Shown here in pieces: positions 62,227-64,000 of a DNA stretch of 64,000 bases. Numbering within the stretch: the stretch's first letter is position 1; the number at the start of each line of letters is the position of its first letter. The notes below the pieces were generated by a model. It made no database searches. It was not told the DNA's origin and saw nothing but the letters and a program-made list of their open reading frames with translations. Source of the DNA: Lewinellaceae bacterium (lineage in GTDB: Bacteria > Bacteroidota > Bacteroidia > Chitinophagales > Saprospiraceae); the NCBI GenBank assembly GCA_020636375.1, contig JACJXZ010000014.1, forward strand, positions 248,001 through 312,000, written 5' to 3'. A program made the translations under genes and the position numbers.

Positions 62227-63483
62227 CTACTCCGCCGGCGCTCCCGCCACCTGGGTGCGTTTCACCAGTTCCCCCACGGTCAGCCCCTGGACGATGATGG
62301 AGAAGATGACCACTACATAGGTGATGGTCAGCAGGGGCGTGCGGCTCATGTGTTCGGCCAGGGAGAGGGCCAGGGCGATGGAGATGCCGCCGCGCAGGCC
62401 GCCCCAGGTCATGATCAGGTTGGTTTTGGGTACGAATTCCAGCCGTTTTTTGAACAGCTCGATCGGCCCGGCCAGGGCGAGAAAGCGGGCCAGCAGGGTG
62501 AGCGGAATGGCGCAAAAGCCGGCGATGAGGAATTGGCGTTCGAACGGCAGGACGAGGATTTCCAGGCCGATGATCACGAAGAGGATGGCGTTGAACAGCA
62601 CGTCCATCAGCTCCCAGAACTTGTCGACATAAGTTTCAGTGACTTGGGACATGGAGCTGGTCCGGAAGCGCTCGTGGCCGACCATCAGCCCGGCGACGAC
62701 CATAGCCAGCGGGCCGGAGAAGTGCAGGTAACTGGCCAGCAGGTAGCCGCCCATGACGATGGCCAGGGTGATCAGGACTTCCGTCTCGTAGTCGTCGATC
62801 GTGCGCATCAGGTAGTAGGCCAGGTAACCCAGGCCCAGCCCCAGGGCGACGCCGCCGCCTACTTCCTCCAGGAAAAGCAACCCCACTTCCGACATTTCGA
62901 AGTGCCCCGCTCCGGCCTGGGCAATCTTGTAGATAGTGATGAAAACTACCACCCCGATCCCGTCGTTGAAGAGGCTCTCCCCGACGATCTTGGCCTCCAG
63001 TTTTTTGGGCGCCCCGGCTTTCTTCAGGATGCCCAGCACGGCAATCGGGTCGGTCGGGGAGATGAGGGCCCCGAAAAGCAGGCAGTGGATGAACGGCAGG
63101 CCCGCGCCCAGCAGGTGCAGCACGCCGTACATCAGGCCGGCGATGAGGAAAGTAGAGGTCAACACGCCGAGGGTAGCGAACATCAAAATGGGCCAGCGCT
63201 GGGCCTGCAGCTGCCGGAAGTCGACATGCAGGGCGCCGGCGAACAGCAGGAAGCTGAGCATCCCTTCCATGAGCAGTTCGTGGAAGTCGATCTGGCGGAC
63301 CAGGCTGGATTCCCACTCCAGCAGGCTGGGTACGAACTGCCCCAGGGCCAGCACCAGCATGGAAAAGGCGATGGAGACGATCATCAGCCCGATCGTTGCC
63401 GGCAGCTTCAGGAAGCGGACGTTGATGTAGCCGAAAATGGCGGAGAGCACGATTAAGATGGTAAGGATGGCGAAGAAGTCCAT
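62227..63483 (-). CDS. sodium/proton antiporter, CPA1 family (NhaP-like)
   Basis: 418 residues with about twelve transmembrane helices. The cation-binding centre is seen as ALISPTDPIAVLGIL (residues about 140-155) and ESLFNDGIGVVVF (about 168-180), both classic for CPA1. MSQVTETYVDKFWELMDVLFNAILFVIIGLEILVL follows in the second half and RGGISIALALSLAEH near the end. It would exchange sodium or potassium for protons and serve pH and salt balance. No cytoplasmic regulatory tail is present. The region between this gene and the terminator at 63670 (about 190 bp) holds only a TCCTGTTCATCCTG repeat. Confidence 0.93.
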   Translation of the reverse strand: MDFFAILTILIVLSAIFGYINVRFLKLPATIGLMIVSIAFSMLVLALGQFVPSLLEWESSLVRQIDFHELLMEGMLSFLLFAGALHVDFRQLQAQRWPILMFATLGVLTSTFLIAGLMYGVLHLLGAGLPFIHCLLFGALISPTDPIAVLGILKKAGAPKKLEAKIVGESLFNDGIGVVVFITIYKIAQAGAGHFEMSEVGLLFLEEVGGGVALGLGLGYLAYYLMRTIDDYETEVLITLAIVMGGYLLASYLHFSGPLAMVVAGLMVGHERFRTSSMSQVTETYVDKFWELMDVLFNAILFVIIGLEILVLPFERQFLIAGFCAIPLTLLARFLALAGPIELFKKRLEFVPKTNLIMTWGGLRGGISIALALSLAEHMSRTPLLTITYVVVIFSIIVQGLTVGELVKRTQVAGAPAE

Positions 63484-63664
63484 ATCGTTTTGCTTTGGTG
63501 CGGCGGCAAAGATAAGGACTGTTTGGGAAAGTGGGGATTAGGCGGCCACCCCACCTGTCAAAATAAAACGCCCACCTGAAGCTTGCCCGGACTTCGGCGT
63601 AAGCTCGGCCGAACGCTGAACATGAGGGATATCATATCTTGTATATCCTGTTCATCCTGCCTAT

Positions 63665-63707
63665 AAAAAAAACGCACCACCTGAAGGTGGTACGTCCGGT
63701 TTTTTCA
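63665..63707. terminator. terminator hairpin, ACCACC/GGTGGT
   Basis: ACCACCT-GA-AGGTGGT at 63676-63691 with A-runs to the left (T-runs on the minus strand), so it best terminates the truncated gene on the right. A T-run on the plus side makes it weakly bidirectional. Confidence 0.65.
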
Positions 63708-63721
63708 TAGTATGGTTAGTG

Positions 63722-64000
63722 CTACCTCCTGCCCGTCGGGATACCCCCGCTGAGTTTTTCCTTGCCTTTGCTTTTCTTGTCCTCAGCCTTTGCCTTATCC
63801 TTATTCTTAGCCTTGTCTTTTGACCTGGCTTCCCCGGCCCGCTGCTGGCCATACTCCCTGCCGGACTTGCCGTCCTTGTGGCGGCCGTAGGCTTTGCCTT
63901 TGTTTTCTTTCTTTGTTTTTGCTTTCTGGCTTTTCTCCATTTCCGGCGTGCGCTCCTTGGCTTTTTCCACCTTCATGGGTTTTTCCAGCTTTTCCTGCGG
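63722..64000 (-). CDS. C-terminal part of a Lys/Glu-rich hydrophilic protein
   Basis: The frame runs in from beyond the right edge and ends at 63722. The visible 92 residues (PQEKLEKPMKVEKAKERTPEM ... KGKEKLSGGIPTGRR) are rich in Lys, Glu, Gly and Arg with no hydrophobic core. It could be a disordered nucleic-acid-binding tail or a secreted low-complexity protein. No family match. The Met at 63976 is unlikely to be the start because the frame and composition continue upstream. Confidence 0.55.
   Translation of the reverse strand, partial: PQEKLEKPMKVEKAKERTPEMEKSQKAKTKKENKGKAYGRHKDGKSGREYGQQRAGEARSKDKAKNKDKAKAEDKKSKGKEKLSGGIPTGRR

Overview
The window looks like a Bacteroidota chromosome, most likely from the Saprospiria (Saprospiraceae/Lewinella-like). 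The evidence is indirect: several large secreted proteins end in T9SS-type sorting domains, there are TAnnTTTG promoter elements, Shine-Dalgarno sequences are scarce, and the gene set is typical of the group (DUF4920 lipoprotein, CreD, MORN-caspase, QueE, kynurenine monooxygenase, KirBac channel). There is no rRNA gene and no ordinary tRNA gene. Intergenic DNA is unusually rich in short-period repeats and small inverted-repeat elements.

Layout. 1-9.8 kb: an ECF sigma factor overlapping a truncated partner gene, a tight Nudix-HAD-Kir channel operon, an acidic coiled-coil protein, a lipoprotein, a secreted double-NTF2 protein and a sensor kinase. 9.9-23.8 kb: a six-gene minus-strand operon (unknown, unknown, helical scaffold, CHAT protease, MoxR AAA ATPase, vWA plus scaffold) with a divergent sensor/regulator. 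This resembles the MoxR-vWA-effector conflict systems and is the best candidate for a little-described system. 24-33.6 kb: CreD, two tRNA-like class II structures with expanded variable regions, a candidate three-way-junction ncRNA, an HD hydrolase, DUF4920, a MORN-caspase, and the wreck of a PaeR7I/XhoI-type restriction system. 34-39.3 kb: two long genes (a second MORN-caspase and a choice-of-anchor/phytase-like secreted protein) broken by many small indels, several with a recurring GGTACC signature. 39.5-54 kb: mostly secreted or hypothetical proteins (VCBS/ASPIC, DUF7619-like T9SS protein, M12B-like metalloprotease). 54-64 kb: QueE, an MscS channel, adenine deaminase with a broken 5' end, kynurenine 3-monooxygenase, an EamA transporter, a CPA1 antiporter and a truncated Lys-rich protein.

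How the genes may work together. In the 9.9-23.8 kb cluster the MoxR ATPase and vWA protein would form the NTP-driven switch, the two paralogous helical scaffolds would bridge partners, and the CHAT protease would be the effector; the divergent regulator may sense the trigger. The rest is housekeeping, envelope and secretion functions separated by repeat-rich spacers. At least five different MITE-like or palindromic insertions can be seen. One family has three copies with TAA/TTA target duplications and covarying internal stems. A separate class of spacers is built of 7-bp periodic repeats in different heptamers, often arranged as inverted halves.
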